Below are positions 28,398-36,680 of a stretch of DNA of 64,000 bases, in pieces. The notes below the pieces were generated by a model. The model had not been told where the DNA came from. It worked only from the letters and a program-made list of their open reading frames with translations, and ran no database searches. Location: the NCBI GenBank assembly GCA_965197635.1, contig CBDANN010000008.1, forward strand, positions 1,426,001 through 1,490,000, in the 5' to 3' direction. Both the position numbers and the translations under genes were made by a program. Within the stretch, counting starts at the first letter, position 1; each line of letters begins with the position of its first letter. Source of the DNA: Bin87 sp965197635 (lineage in GTDB: Bacteria; Chloroflexota; Dehalococcoidia; Lucifugimonadales; UBA3495).

Positions 28398-29222
28398 GAA
28401 CCTGTCTACGATCTCTGAAATAGGTTAAGCTGAGCATCATGTCTCATTCCTATCCCAGCGACATCAGTAGGGAGCAATTCGCCCGTATTCTGCCTGAAGT
28501 CGGCCCGACGCCGGACCAAGCCCCGCATTGTGGACTTGTATGACGTTTTCTGCGGCGTGCTGTATCTCCTGAAAAGCGGCTGCCAGTGGCGAATGCTGCC
28601 GGCGGACTTCCCCGATTGGCGCACTTGTTACCAGTATTTCCGGCAATGGAGCGAGCAGCCCGACCCGGAGCAGGAATTCTGGAACAAGTCCTAAAAAAAA
28701 TCGGTTGGCGAGGCCCGACAAAGCAATGGGAGGGAAGAGCAGACCAGCTGCCAGACTCCCAGACGTCAAGAACACGGACACCGCCGAGCAGAAGGGCTAT
28801 GACGCGGGCAAAAAGGTGTCCGGAAGCAAGCGTCATATCGCGGTGGACACGCAAGGATTGCCCCATGCGATACAGGTGACTACCGCCGACGTTACCGATC
28901 GGGCTGGGGCTTTGGCGATGTTTGACGAAAACCGGTCCGACCTCAACCGGGTCCAGAAGGTGTTGGTGGACGGTGGTTACACCAGGAAGCCCTTTGCTGC
29001 TGCAGTGCAAGGCATATTGGGAGCCGCGGTGGAAGTGGTGAAACGCAACGAACTGCACACCTTCGTGGTGCTGCCGAAACCATGGGTGGTGGAGCGGTCA
29101 TTCGCCTGGCTGGAAAAGTGCCGCCGGCTCTGGAAGAACTGTGAAAGAAAGCTCAATACCAGCCTGCAAATGGTGGTGCTCGCCTTCACGGTGCTAATCC
29201 TAAAAAGATTGTAAACAGGCTC
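28398..29222 (+). mobile_element. IS5-family element, SHSYPSD type, copy 1
   Basis: The ends GAACCTGTCTACGATCT (28398) and the complement of GAGCCTGTTTACAATCT ending at 29222 are flanked by TTA on both sides (28395-28397, 29223-29225). Confidence 0.82.
28440..29214 (+). pseudogene. IS5-family transposase, SHSYPSD type, copy 1
   Basis: It starts MSHSYPSDISREQFARILP, but about 8 bp are missing near 28496 relative to the copies at 50.9 and 51.2 kb, shifting the frame. Further breaks lie near 28680-28740. The final frame is open to 29214: KKVSGSKRHIAVDTQGLPHAIQV, KVLVDGGYTRKPFA, and PWVVERSFAWLEKCRRLWKNCERKLNTS with the catalytic Glu present. Confidence 0.8.
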
Positions 29223-29430
29223 TTAGAACATCCACCAACGGCGCGAGGGCCCCCTGAGAATGCTGCCGGTTCCAGACGACTTCGGCAACACACAAAGGGT
29301 GGTCAAAGCCTTGCTTGCCCCAATTTGATGTCACGTCGGGCAGTCAACGACCATCGAGTAAAATGACACCGACATCAAACGGCGCTCAAGTTGGCGTCGT
29401 GAAGATCAAGAACCGACCGGAGCAGCACGA

Positions 29431-30228
29431 ATGCAGAAGCACGATCATCGAGCGCTGCGAGTAGCCCAGCTAGTGCAACAGCATGAGCAGCCTGATCTAA
29501 CCATTTTGTTCGGCTCCCGATCCCGTGGCGACCACGATGAACTGAAATCAGACATCGACATCATGCTGGTCCAAGAAACAGAACCAGAAGTTGAACACAA
29601 ACGATTGGCAACCCAAGTCGCCAATAAAATCGCCGCACAAACATACGGACGAACGATGCAGGTAGAACTGGTCTGGCGCACGCTCGACCAGTTCCGTTTC
29701 AACAGGCGCTACATCAACAGCGTAGAAACCAATGCCGTACGCGAAGGTGTCATTATGCCGCGCAATCCAGAAAACTATAGTCCCGGCGACTACGAAGATG
29801 AAGAAACGGAGTACCAGTACGACTGGTCCAACTACGAGGAAAGAATTCGCCACACAGAGATACACCTGAACGAGTTCGTCTTCCTCGCAGAGGCAGGTCG
29901 CAACGATCTCGTCATCGGCCAGCAGGCCCAGAATGCGCTGGAACACGGCATGAAGGCTCTGATAGATGCCGCCAGGGGAGCATATTCCAACACTCACAGC
30001 ATCAGCGACCTGCTGGGTGCCGTCCGGCACTTTGACCGCGAAATGCGCGATTTCAGTATCTCGATTCCGCCCGATGTCTACACGGAGTATGAGGGTCAAG
30101 CTGAGTACCGGGCAAGACGCCAACCAGAACTAACGCAATTCCCGGACTACCTGGAACGTACCACTGAGGACGTGTCTCAAATCATCAACCGCGCCAAGGA
30201 ACTGCGCGACCGGGCGATGGACCAATGA
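29431..30228 (+). CDS. One-chain minimal nucleotidyltransferase plus HEPN-like protein
   Basis: 265 residues, intact; GGAG lies about 10 bases before the ATG. LTILFGSRSRGDHDELKSDIDIMLV (GS at 28-29, DID at 41-43) is the MNT active site. REGVIMPRN marks the domain end; an acidic linker (YEDEETEYQYDW) follows. Residues about 145-262 are all-helical (IRHTEIHLNEFVFLAEAG, QQAQNALEHGMKALIDAARG, HSISDLLGAVRHF), the HEPN pattern. A canonical RX4-6H is not obvious. The same architecture as the broken gene at 12024-12885 suggests a family in this genome, probably a toxin/antitoxin-like or phage-defence protein with both parts in one chain. It lies inside the 4.9-kb insertion with 200 bp of non-coding DNA before and 150 bp after. 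Confidence 0.8.
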   Translation: MQKHDHRALRVAQLVQQHEQPDLTILFGSRSRGDHDELKSDIDIMLVQETEPEVEHKRLATQVANKIAAQTYGRTMQVELVWRTLDQFRFNRRYINSVETNAVREGVIMPRNPENYSPGDYEDEETEYQYDWSNYEERIRHTEIHLNEFVFLAEAGRNDLVIGQQAQNALEHGMKALIDAARGAYSNTHSISDLLGAVRHFDREMRDFSISIPPDVYTEYEGQAEYRARRQPELTQFPDYLERTTEDVSQIINRAKELRDRAMDQ

Positions 30229-30381
30229 CGCTGGCAAAGCAATCAGCGTCAAACACCAACATACCAGTGATCAACAACGCGACCGTTATGCCGCAACGGC
30301 CAAAACGCCGAGACGAGATTCGTAGCGATTGTGACCACTTTCGCCAGCAGTCTGTCTGAATCCTGAGTAACGAAATTTCCT

Positions 30382-30779
30382 CGCCTCGGGACGGAACGCT
30401 CCGGAGAGCCGGCCGTAGGTGTGCAGTTGCCGCCGCCACTGGCAGTCCACCACGTCGGTCTTGCGACCCGGCACGTTCTTGATGCGTCTGGGGTCCACCA
30501 ACATCACCTCAAACCCCCGTTCTTCCAGCACCCCGAACAGCGGTATCCAATATACGCCGGTGGACTCCATGACCACCGTCTCCACCCCGCACTCGGCCAG
30601 CCAGTCCGCCAAACGATACAGGCCCGCCGTGAAAGCCTCAAACTCTTGCACCGGCTGCTCAGTCCGGTCAGCGGGCACCGCCACATAGTGGCTGGTGGCG
30701 CCCACGTCGATGCCCGCCGCGTTCAGGTTCAGCTGGGACAACCCCGGCGGTTTCGCACTGTTCTGGCGTCTGCTCATCA
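30382..30779 (-). pseudogene. IS110-family transposase, copy 1, N-terminal part
   Basis: From ATG 30779 (MSRRQNSAKPPGLSQLNLNAAGIDVGATSHYVAVPADR) it shows the RuvC-like DEDD head: GIDVGATSH, VVMESTGVYWIPLFGVLEERG and VDPRRIKNVPGRKTDVVDCQW. The frame runs to the 12-bp target repeat at 30382-30393, where the 4.9-kb insertion begins. The C-terminal half is at 24463-25467. Confidence 0.85.
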
Positions 30780-30937
30780 TCGCCTCCATGATTGCTGCGT
30801 AGACGCGACGCCGGAGGGAGTCACGGACAGTAGACATTCTCCCCAACGGGATCGCCCCGCTTGGGACGCCACCAATGATGCCGTCGTAAGACTCCCGGAC
30901 CATGCTATCGATCGGGCGATATGCACCAGTGTCCACG

Positions 30938-31031
30938 GGCGGCCCAATTGGGCTACCAACTGGTGCCCATGTCCGACGCTCAGGAGGAACACACCACGCC
31001 GGCACCTCCCGGTGTGCCCATCGCCGCGTGA
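30938..31031 (+). pseudogene. IS110 transposase 3' end fragment
   Basis: The plus strand encodes RAAQLGYQLVPMSDAQEEHTTPAPPGVPIAA and TGA, the C-terminus of an IS110 transposase. It is joined head-on at about 30937 to the opposite-strand leader of IS110 copy 1, which lost its own upstream part, so an inversion or deletion occurred between IS110 copies. Confidence 0.7.
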
Positions 31032-31054
31032 CTACCCCGGTTAGTCCATAGCAG

Positions 31055-31363
31055 AGTTATGCCCGTGTCCGGGCTGGGCAGAGGGGACTAACTGGAGAGT
31101 CTGCCCCAGGATGTATGCTCATGGTAAGGCGTGTCGTTCGGACCAAGACCGAGTGGACACTGGTGCATATCGCCCGATCGATAGCATGGTCCGGGAGTCT
31201 TACGACGGCATCATTGGTGGCGCCCCAAGCGGGGCGATCCCGTTGGGGAGAATGTCTACTGTCCGTGACTCCCTCCGCCAAAGCGCCCGATCGGTAACGT
31301 CGGCGGTAGTCACCTGTATCGCATGGGGCAATCCTTGCGTGTCGCGTCTACGCAGCAATCATG
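31055..31363 (+). ncRNA. Candidate IS110 bridge-RNA leader, copy 2
   Basis: IS110-family elements make a structured bridge RNA from the non-coding leader of the recombinase gene. This leader begins with the hairpin GCCCGTGTCCGGGC (31063-31076) and blocks conserved with the leaders at 59626 and 61338 (GCAGAGG, GACTAACTG, GATGTATGCT). A 66-bp piece of IS5 sequence (31278-31343) interrupts it. RNA status is inferred from family and conservation only. Confidence 0.4.
31278..31343 (-). repeat. IS5 transposase-gene piece embedded in the IS110 leader
   Basis: On the minus strand it matches IS5 copy 1 (about 28848-28910; DTQGLPHAIQVTTADVTDR). The other IS110 leader (around 30800) lacks it, reading CTCCCTCCGGCGTCGCGTC across the junction. 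Confidence 0.8.
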
Positions 31364-32292
31364 GAGGCGATGATGAGCAGACGCCAGAACAGTGCGAAAC
31401 CGCCGGGGTTGTCCCAGCTGAACCTGAACGTGGGGCGGGCATCGACGTGGGCGCCACCAGCCACTATGTGGCGGTGACTCCCTCCGGCCCGCTACGACCG
31501 GAGGCGGAGCAGACGCCGGTGCGAAAGAGTTTGAGGCTTTCACGGCGGGACCTGTATCGCCTGGCGGACTGGCTGGCCGAGTGCGGCGTGGCGACCGTGG
31601 TCATGGAGTCCACCGGCGTATATTGGATACCCCGGTTTGGGGTGCTGGAAGAACGGGGGTTTGAGGTGATGCTGGTGGACCCCAGACGCATCAAGAACGT
31701 GCCGGGCCGCAAGACCGACGTGGTGGACTGCCAGTGGCGGCAGCAGTTGCACACCTACGGCCTGCTGTCGGGAGCCTTCCGGCCCGACGGGGAGATCCGA
31801 CGTCTGCGCAGTTACCTGCGGCAGCGGGCCATGCTGGTGCAGTACGCCTCCCACCATATCCAGCACATGCAGCAGGCGCTGACCCAGCTGAACGTGAAGC
31901 TCCAGCATGTGATCAGAGACATCACCGGCCAGACCGGCATGGACATCATGGAGGCCATCGTGGGCGGCGAGCGGGACCCGCGGAAGCTGGCGCGACTGCG
32001 CGATCCCAGGATCAAGGCCGACGCGGCGACCATCGCCAGGTCGCTGCAGGGGCACTGGCGGGAGGAGCACAGCTTCGAGCTGACCCAGGCCCTGGAGTTG
32101 TACCGGGCGTACCAGGGCAGGATTGCGGCGTGTGACCGGGAGATTGAAGCCCAGCTGGAGCGGTTCGAAGACCGCAGCGACGGCCAATCTCCCGCTCCCA
32201 ATGGCAAAAAGCGCAACCAGAAGAACGCGCCCCGCTTCGACGTCCAGAGCCATCTGTAGCAGATGACTGGGGTGGACCTGACTCGGATCGAC
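31364..32292 (+). pseudogene. IS110-family transposase, copy 2, frameshifted and 3'-truncated by IS21
   Basis: It starts MMSRRQNSAKPPGLSQLNLN, shifts near 31430, then continues AGIDVGATSHYVAV, an altered segment (SGPLRPEAEQTPVRKS), TVVMESTGVYWIPRFG and KTDVVDCQWRQQL, on to FDVQSHL. A TAG (32257-32259) stands where the paralogues have Tyr (THLYRMTG). The sequence continues QMTGVDLTRID to the IS21 end at 32293. Confidence 0.82.
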
Positions 32293-32389
32293 TGTCGTTT
32301 TTCAACGTCATTAGGCCGGCCATTTTCACGGACATCCGGCCACCCTGGGAGCGTGGTGTTGTGACCAATATCAGGTTGTTGTTGGCAGG

Positions 32390-33157
32390 TCAATCACCTC
32401 CTTTGACGCCCAGCAAAGCCCGGTGCGGGGACAATCTCTCGCGGTAGCTGGCGCCTTCGATGACGATCTGGTAGCTGGCGTTGGCCAGCCGGTCCAGCGC
32501 GCTGTTGCCCAGGATGGGGTCGGCGAAGAGACTGAGCCACTCGTCCACGGCGCGGTTGCTGGTGATGACGAAGCTGGAAGCCCGGTGCCGGTTGAGGATG
32601 AGCTCGTAGAGGTCGGCGGACTGCTGGGCGGTGAGCCCGTGCAGACCGAGGTCATCGAGGATGAGCAGGTCGGGTGTCAGGAAGGACCGGAAGGCGCGGT
32701 CTGTGGAGTTGTCCACCCGGGCCTGGGTCATGGTTCTGAAGAAGATGTCGGCATGGATGAAGCGCACGGCGTGTCCGGCGCGGATAGCGGAGTAGCCGAG
32801 GGCCTGGGCCAGGAAGCTCTTGCCGACGCCGGCGGGTCCCACCAGCAGCACGTGCTCGTGCCTGTCGAGAAACTCCAGGGAGAACACGGCGTCCAGCAAG
32901 CGGCGGTCCAGGGTAATTGACGCCGACCAGTCGAAGTCCTCCAGTCGGCAGGTCTCCTCGAAGCCGGCGTTGTGGAGGCGGACTTCGGTGCGACGGTGGG
33001 CGCGACGATTGACCTCGTCGCTGAGGATGATTTCCAGGAAAGCAGCGTAGTCCGGTTGCTCTCTGCGGGCCCGGGCGATGCGCTCGGGCCGGGTGGCGGC
33101 CAAGGCGCCCAGTTTCAGGCTCTTGAGCAGCGGCGTGAGTTCGGTGGTTCTGGTCAT
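32390..33157 (-). CDS. istB: IS21 helper ATPase IstB
   Basis: 255 residues. AAA+ ATPase with Walker A LLVGPAGVGKSFLAQAL, Walker B LLILDDLGLHGL and the sensor region FVITSNRAVDEW. The N-terminal 60 residues (LKSLKLGALAATRPERIARARREQPDYAAFLEIIL) are the IstB-specific helical domain that helps assemble on target DNA. It lies 10 bp downstream of istA on the same strand, the standard IS21 operon. Intact. Confidence 0.95.
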   Translation of the reverse strand: MTRTTELTPLLKSLKLGALAATRPERIARARREQPDYAAFLEIILSDEVNRRAHRRTEVRLHNAGFEETCRLEDFDWSASITLDRRLLDAVFSLEFLDRHEHVLLVGPAGVGKSFLAQALGYSAIRAGHAVRFIHADIFFRTMTQARVDNSTDRAFRSFLTPDLLILDDLGLHGLTAQQSADLYELILNRHRASSFVITSNRAVDEWLSLFADPILGNSALDRLANASYQIVIEGASYRERLSPHRALLGVKGGD

Positions 33158-33167
33158 GACTGACCTC

Positions 33168-34754
33168 CTATGCCGGCTGACGGGTGTATCTGTCGGTATG
33201 GGCGAAGACGCTACCGGGACGGGCGAAGCGACCGGGCGGGAGAGGCAGCGGCAGTTGGGGCGTGGCTTCTTCTTCCAGCGCCTGCACCAGGATGCGTTCC
33301 AACCGGCGCACGTCGATGAGGTCCACGTCCAGGGCTCGGCGGCAGGCGGTGTCGAGACGCTGGGGTGTGTAGCGCTTTCCCAAACGCAGCAGCTGGTGGC
33401 CCGGCCGGATCTTGGCCCAAGGCAGGGGGCCGTCGCAGAGGCGCTCGGCGTACTCGGCCACCGCGGGTCCCAGCCTGACCGCGCTGCGCTTGATGCGGTG
33501 CGGCGACCTGGTGGTGTAGGGAGACAGCTCAGCGGGGTAATCGTCGGGATCGGTGGACCGGCCGCCCTTGGGCTGGCGGACGTGGGCCTTGATCAGCTCG
33601 CCCCGATGGTAGATGCGCACCAACTGGCTGCCCAGCCTGATTTCCACCTTCCGGCCCGGCGGACATCGGTCCCACGGCACCGAGTACAGCGCCTGCTGAC
33701 ACTGGATGTGATGGTCCGGATGCACCGTGGCGTTGCGCCAGTCGGCGATGTCGTAGGGCTCACCGTCCCAGGGCAGCAGGGTGTGGCGCTCTTCCTCCTG
33801 AAAGACCACCAGCTGAAAGACCACCAGTGGCCGCCGCCGCGTGGTGCCGTGGACCCGCTGGCCAGCCACCTTGATGCACCACCGCCGCGCTTCGGACCTC
33901 ACGTGGCCCAGACCGTTGAAATCGCGGCCCTTGCAGAAGCGCTCCCTCACGTACTGCACGCCCCGCTCCACTTTGGGCTTGTCCTTGGGGCGCCTGACGC
34001 GAGCGGCGTCGGCGATGAAACCGCGGTGCTGCGAGTATTCCAGGAAGCCCCTGGTGCAGCGCGGGTGCAGCGGGTCGGGTCCCGCCACCGCGGGCGGACA
34101 ATTGTCGATCACCAGGTAACGGGGAATGCCGCCGCAGAAAGCCCACGCCGCCGCCAGGCCAGCGATGATGTCCTCCAGCGTCTGCCCGTGGGTCGGCCAG
34201 ACCAAGCTGTGCCCAGAGTAGCCCAGCACGATGATCAGCGCCCATACCGCTTTCCGGCGGCCTGTCTCTGGGTCCGTAATCATCCCCAGCCGGCCGAAGT
34301 CCACCTCTGCCACTGCTCCCGGTGGAGTGTCCGCCATGCGCACCGTGGTCTTGCTGCGGCGTTGCCAGTTGCGCTTCAGGATGAAGCGGCGCAACGACGG
34401 ATACGATACCCGGCAGCCCCGGACTTCCCGCAACTCCCGAATGCGGGTCATCTGCAGCCGGTCCCCAGTGAGCCACTGGAAAATCTGGTCGGCCCACGGC
34501 TCCAGCAGGTCCTGTCGGGGCGTCTCCACCGGCCGCGGCCCCACTTGGCCGATTGCCGCCAGCCCGCTCAGCTGCTCCTCGGTGGCGGCCAGCCCACCCT
34601 GAGCTATGCCCGCGCCCTGGGCGGCCGCGATGTACTTGGCAATGGTATCTCTCGACAGGCCGGTGTCCATCGCAATCTTGCGTCGGCTATCTCCAGCCGG
34701 CCAGCGTCGGATGATGTCTGGTATTTCCACTCTGGTTACCTCCCGGTACGCCAT
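33168..34754 (-). CDS. istA: IS21 transposase IstA
   Basis: 528 residues, intact. N-terminal helix-turn-helix DNA-binding region (DIIRRWPAGDSRRKIAMDTGLSRDTIAKYI). The DDE catalytic core has VAEVDFGRLGMI (first Asp), RYLVIDNCPPAV (second Asp) and KPKVERGVQYVRERF (Glu). The C-terminal beta-rich part (VPWDRCPPGRKVEIRLGSQLVRIYHRGELI) matches the IstA Mu-like barrel. Together with IstB it makes the element potentially mobile. Confidence 0.95.
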   Translation of the reverse strand: MAYREVTRVEIPDIIRRWPAGDSRRKIAMDTGLSRDTIAKYIAAAQGAGIAQGGLAATEEQLSGLAAIGQVGPRPVETPRQDLLEPWADQIFQWLTGDRLQMTRIRELREVRGCRVSYPSLRRFILKRNWQRRSKTTVRMADTPPGAVAEVDFGRLGMITDPETGRRKAVWALIIVLGYSGHSLVWPTHGQTLEDIIAGLAAAWAFCGGIPRYLVIDNCPPAVAGPDPLHPRCTRGFLEYSQHRGFIADAARVRRPKDKPKVERGVQYVRERFCKGRDFNGLGHVRSEARRWCIKVAGQRVHGTTRRRPLVVFQLVVFQEEERHTLLPWDGEPYDIADWRNATVHPDHHIQCQQALYSVPWDRCPPGRKVEIRLGSQLVRIYHRGELIKAHVRQPKGGRSTDPDDYPAELSPYTTRSPHRIKRSAVRLGPAVAEYAERLCDGPLPWAKIRPGHQLLRLGKRYTPQRLDTACRRALDVDLIDVRRLERILVQALEEEATPQLPLPLPPGRFARPGSVFAHTDRYTRQPA

Positions 34755-34888
34755 CGCGGCACCTCAAAATCGAAGTGCGGCAATGGTCGCCGATGCGGCT
34801 CCCAAAGTGGCCTAATGACCCTGAAAATCTGGCAGGTAGACCTTGAAAATCTCCTAACTCACTGGCCTATAGACCATGAAAAATGACA

Positions 34889-35640
34889 ACATCACCCCAC
34901 CCGAAGTCGTCGGCAAGGATAAGCACCACGTTGGGACGCGAGGCCTGTTCGGAGGTCTGAATCTCTTCCGGCGGAGTCTCCGCGTTAACCAACCCCGACA
35001 CTTTGCTGAGGCCGTGGGAGTTCCTAGCCTTTACCCCGTAAGTGTACCGCGTCCTGGCCGCAACGGAAGTGTCTTTGTAGGAGGTGACCGGCGAACCGGT
35101 GTCATCAACGACCACGACAAAATCGGGAGGGCCCAGACTGTCTCCATACTCCGACCCGTCGCGCGGGCGACGAATTACCTGGTAACTCCCAATGGTGCCG
35201 TCCCCGGGATCGTCCCAGGTCAGGGTCACGCCGTCACGGGATGCAGAGACTAGCGCAAGCCCCGTGGGACCGGCAGGTGGGACGCGATCTCCGCATTTGA
35301 GGTACCGGAGCGCCGGCTCAGGCCATATGGGTTCCTGGCCTTCAGCGCGTAGGCGTACTGGGTTCTGGGCCCGGCGGTGGTGTCGATGTAGCTGGTGGCC
35401 GACGAGCCCGTGTCATCGACGATAACGGAGAACTGGTAAGGGCCGAGACCATCTCCATACTCCGGCCCGTCGCGCGAGCGACGAAGAATCTGATAGCCGG
35501 TGATCGATGAGTCTTGGGGATCATCCCACGATAGCTCCACCCGGTTTGGGGCTACCCCGTCGGCTGTCAGATTCCGCGGTGCAGCAGGTGGGGGCGGAAT
35601 GCCAGGTGTCTCCGGGTTAGCGTAGCTTGACACATTGCTA
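34889..35640 (-). pseudogene. FN3-FN3-sulfatase gene fragment
   Basis: On the minus strand two fibronectin type III modules are read (LTADGVAPNRVELSWDDPQDSSITGYQILRR...YAYALKARNPYGLS, and GVTLTWDDPGDGTIGSYQVIRR...YTYGVKARNSHGLS). The second is followed by SRPNVVLILADDFGWGDV, the N-terminal metal-binding motif of alkaline-phosphatase-fold sulfatases. IS21 cuts it there, before the CxPxR nucleophile. A one-base shift near 35245 separates the two modules. The 5' end (signal peptide) is lost at the MITE at 35641. It was probably a secreted sulfatase acting on sulfated polysaccharide. Confidence 0.78.
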
Positions 35641-35778
35641 ATATTACAACGACGGTTGACGAGTACGGACCTTGACTTTGGCCTATGCTAAACAGGAACG
35701 GTACTCAAATGAGGGTGTCTTTGCGACCCGCTGATACGAAGCTTCAAGCGTGGTTCGCCAAATCCGTCGTTGTAATGC
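35641..35778. repeat. MITE, TTACAACGAC family, copy 1
   Basis: ATTACAACGACGG (35643-35655) and CCGTCGTTGTAAT (35764-35776) are perfect 13-bp inverted ends around about 110 bp without an ORF. A relative with the same ends is at 53741-53881; interiors share TCAAGCxxGxTTC when one is inverted. IS427 copy D follows after TAA. Confidence 0.72.
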
Positions 35779-35781
35779 TAA

Positions 35782-36677
35782 GAGGGTGTGTGACAATGGG
35801 CTAAACTCGTCCGGTGGGTTCTTGGGGTGAGAACCAGATGGTGGTTATGCTGGGCGAATGAATAGAAAAGCATATCCCAGCGATTTGACCGCTGCCCAGT
35901 GGGAGGAGTTGGTCCCACTGCTGCTGCCGGACACCACCAGAGGCCCTCCCGAACTACGGATCTGCGGGAGGTGGTCAAGGGCATCCTCTACGTGCTGCGG
36001 GGCGGGATACCCTGGCGCCTAATGCCTCATGACCTGCCGCCCTGGGGCACGGTGTGGTGGTACTTCCGGAAGTGGCGGGATGACGGAACCTGGGAACGGG
36101 TGGAGGACGCCTTGCGCTCCCGGGTTCGGGAAGCGGCGGGCCGAGCGGCTACGCCCAGCGCCGCCATCCCGGATTGTTCAAGGATCGACAGCCAATCGGT
36201 GAAAACCACGGAAAAAGGGGGCCTCGGGGCTACGACGCCGGTAACAAGGTGGCTGGACGCAAGCGCCATATCGTAGTGGACACCATGGGATTGTTGCTGG
36301 CCGTGGTGGTTCATGCCGCCAGCATCCAGGACCGGGACGGCGCCCGGTTGGTGTTGGCCAAACTGTTGGGTCGATTTCCCCGATTGCAGGTCATCTGGGC
36401 CGACGCTGGCTACGCGGGTCGGCTGGTGGCTTGGGCCGGGGCCACCGGCGGCTGGTTGCTCACCGTGGTGCGGCGCAAACCGGATCGCCACCACTTTGAG
36501 GTGTTGCCGCGCCGGTGGGTGGTAGAGCGTACCCTGGCCTGGCTGAGCCGATGTCGCCGGTTGAGCAAGGACTACGAGGAGCGCACGGAAAGCAGCGAAG
36601 CCTGGGTGCATATCGCCATGGTCCACCTGATGCTCAAAAGGCTCCACCCCGCTTGAACCCCATTGTCACACACCCTC
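35782..36677 (+). mobile_element. IS5-family (IS427 group) element, copy D
   Basis: Ends GAGGGTGTGTGACAATG at 35782 and its complement ending at 36677, with TAA on both sides (35779-35781, 36678-36680). The right TAA is shared with copy E. Confidence 0.88.
35858..36656 (+). pseudogene. IS427-group transposase, copy D
   Basis: It starts MNRKAYPSDLTAAQWEELVPLLLPD, with one shift near 35945 in the head. orfA ends at 36276 after IDSQSVKTTEKGG. The AAAAAGGGGG slippery run leads to orfB, open from 36174 to 36656 without interruption: GYDAGNKVAGRKRHIVVDTMGLLLAVVVHAASIQDRDG, WADAGYAGRL, RRWVVERTLAWLSRCRRLSKDYEER. It has a single 14-bp unit, making this the least damaged orfB of the five copies. Confidence 0.8.
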
Positions 36678-36680
36678 TAA

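Larger units (their letters stand above)
25480..30381. mobile_element. 4.9-kb composite insertion with inverted ends and 12-bp target duplication
   Basis: AGGAAATTTCGCTACT at 25480-25495 is inverted as AGTAACGAAATTTCCT at 30366-30381 (15/16). CGCCTCGGGACG lies directly outside both ends (25468-25479, 30382-30393). Removing the segment plus one repeat rejoins the IS110 transposase. Contents in order: a 570-bp non-coding leader, a DUF772/DDE transposase broken by an IS701 remnant, a third copy of the 16-mer (28231-28246), an IS5 element and an intact MNT-HEPN gene. A second copy of the left 2.9 kb lies at 47193-50896. Confidence 0.78.
32293..34888 (-). mobile_element. IS21-family element
   Basis: The left end TGTCGTTTTTCAACGTCATT (32293) and right end, reverse complement TGTCATTTTTCATGGTC (34888), have the TG...CA termini and repeated inner motifs of IS21. 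It carries istA and istB on the minus strand. No clear target duplication is seen. It truncates IS110 copy 2 and a sulfatase gene. Confidence 0.88.

Noticed and set aside
33078..34886. 602-codon plus-strand ORF across the IS21 element
   Set aside because: It lies opposite istA and istB, which have full catalytic motifs; the plus-strand translation has none.
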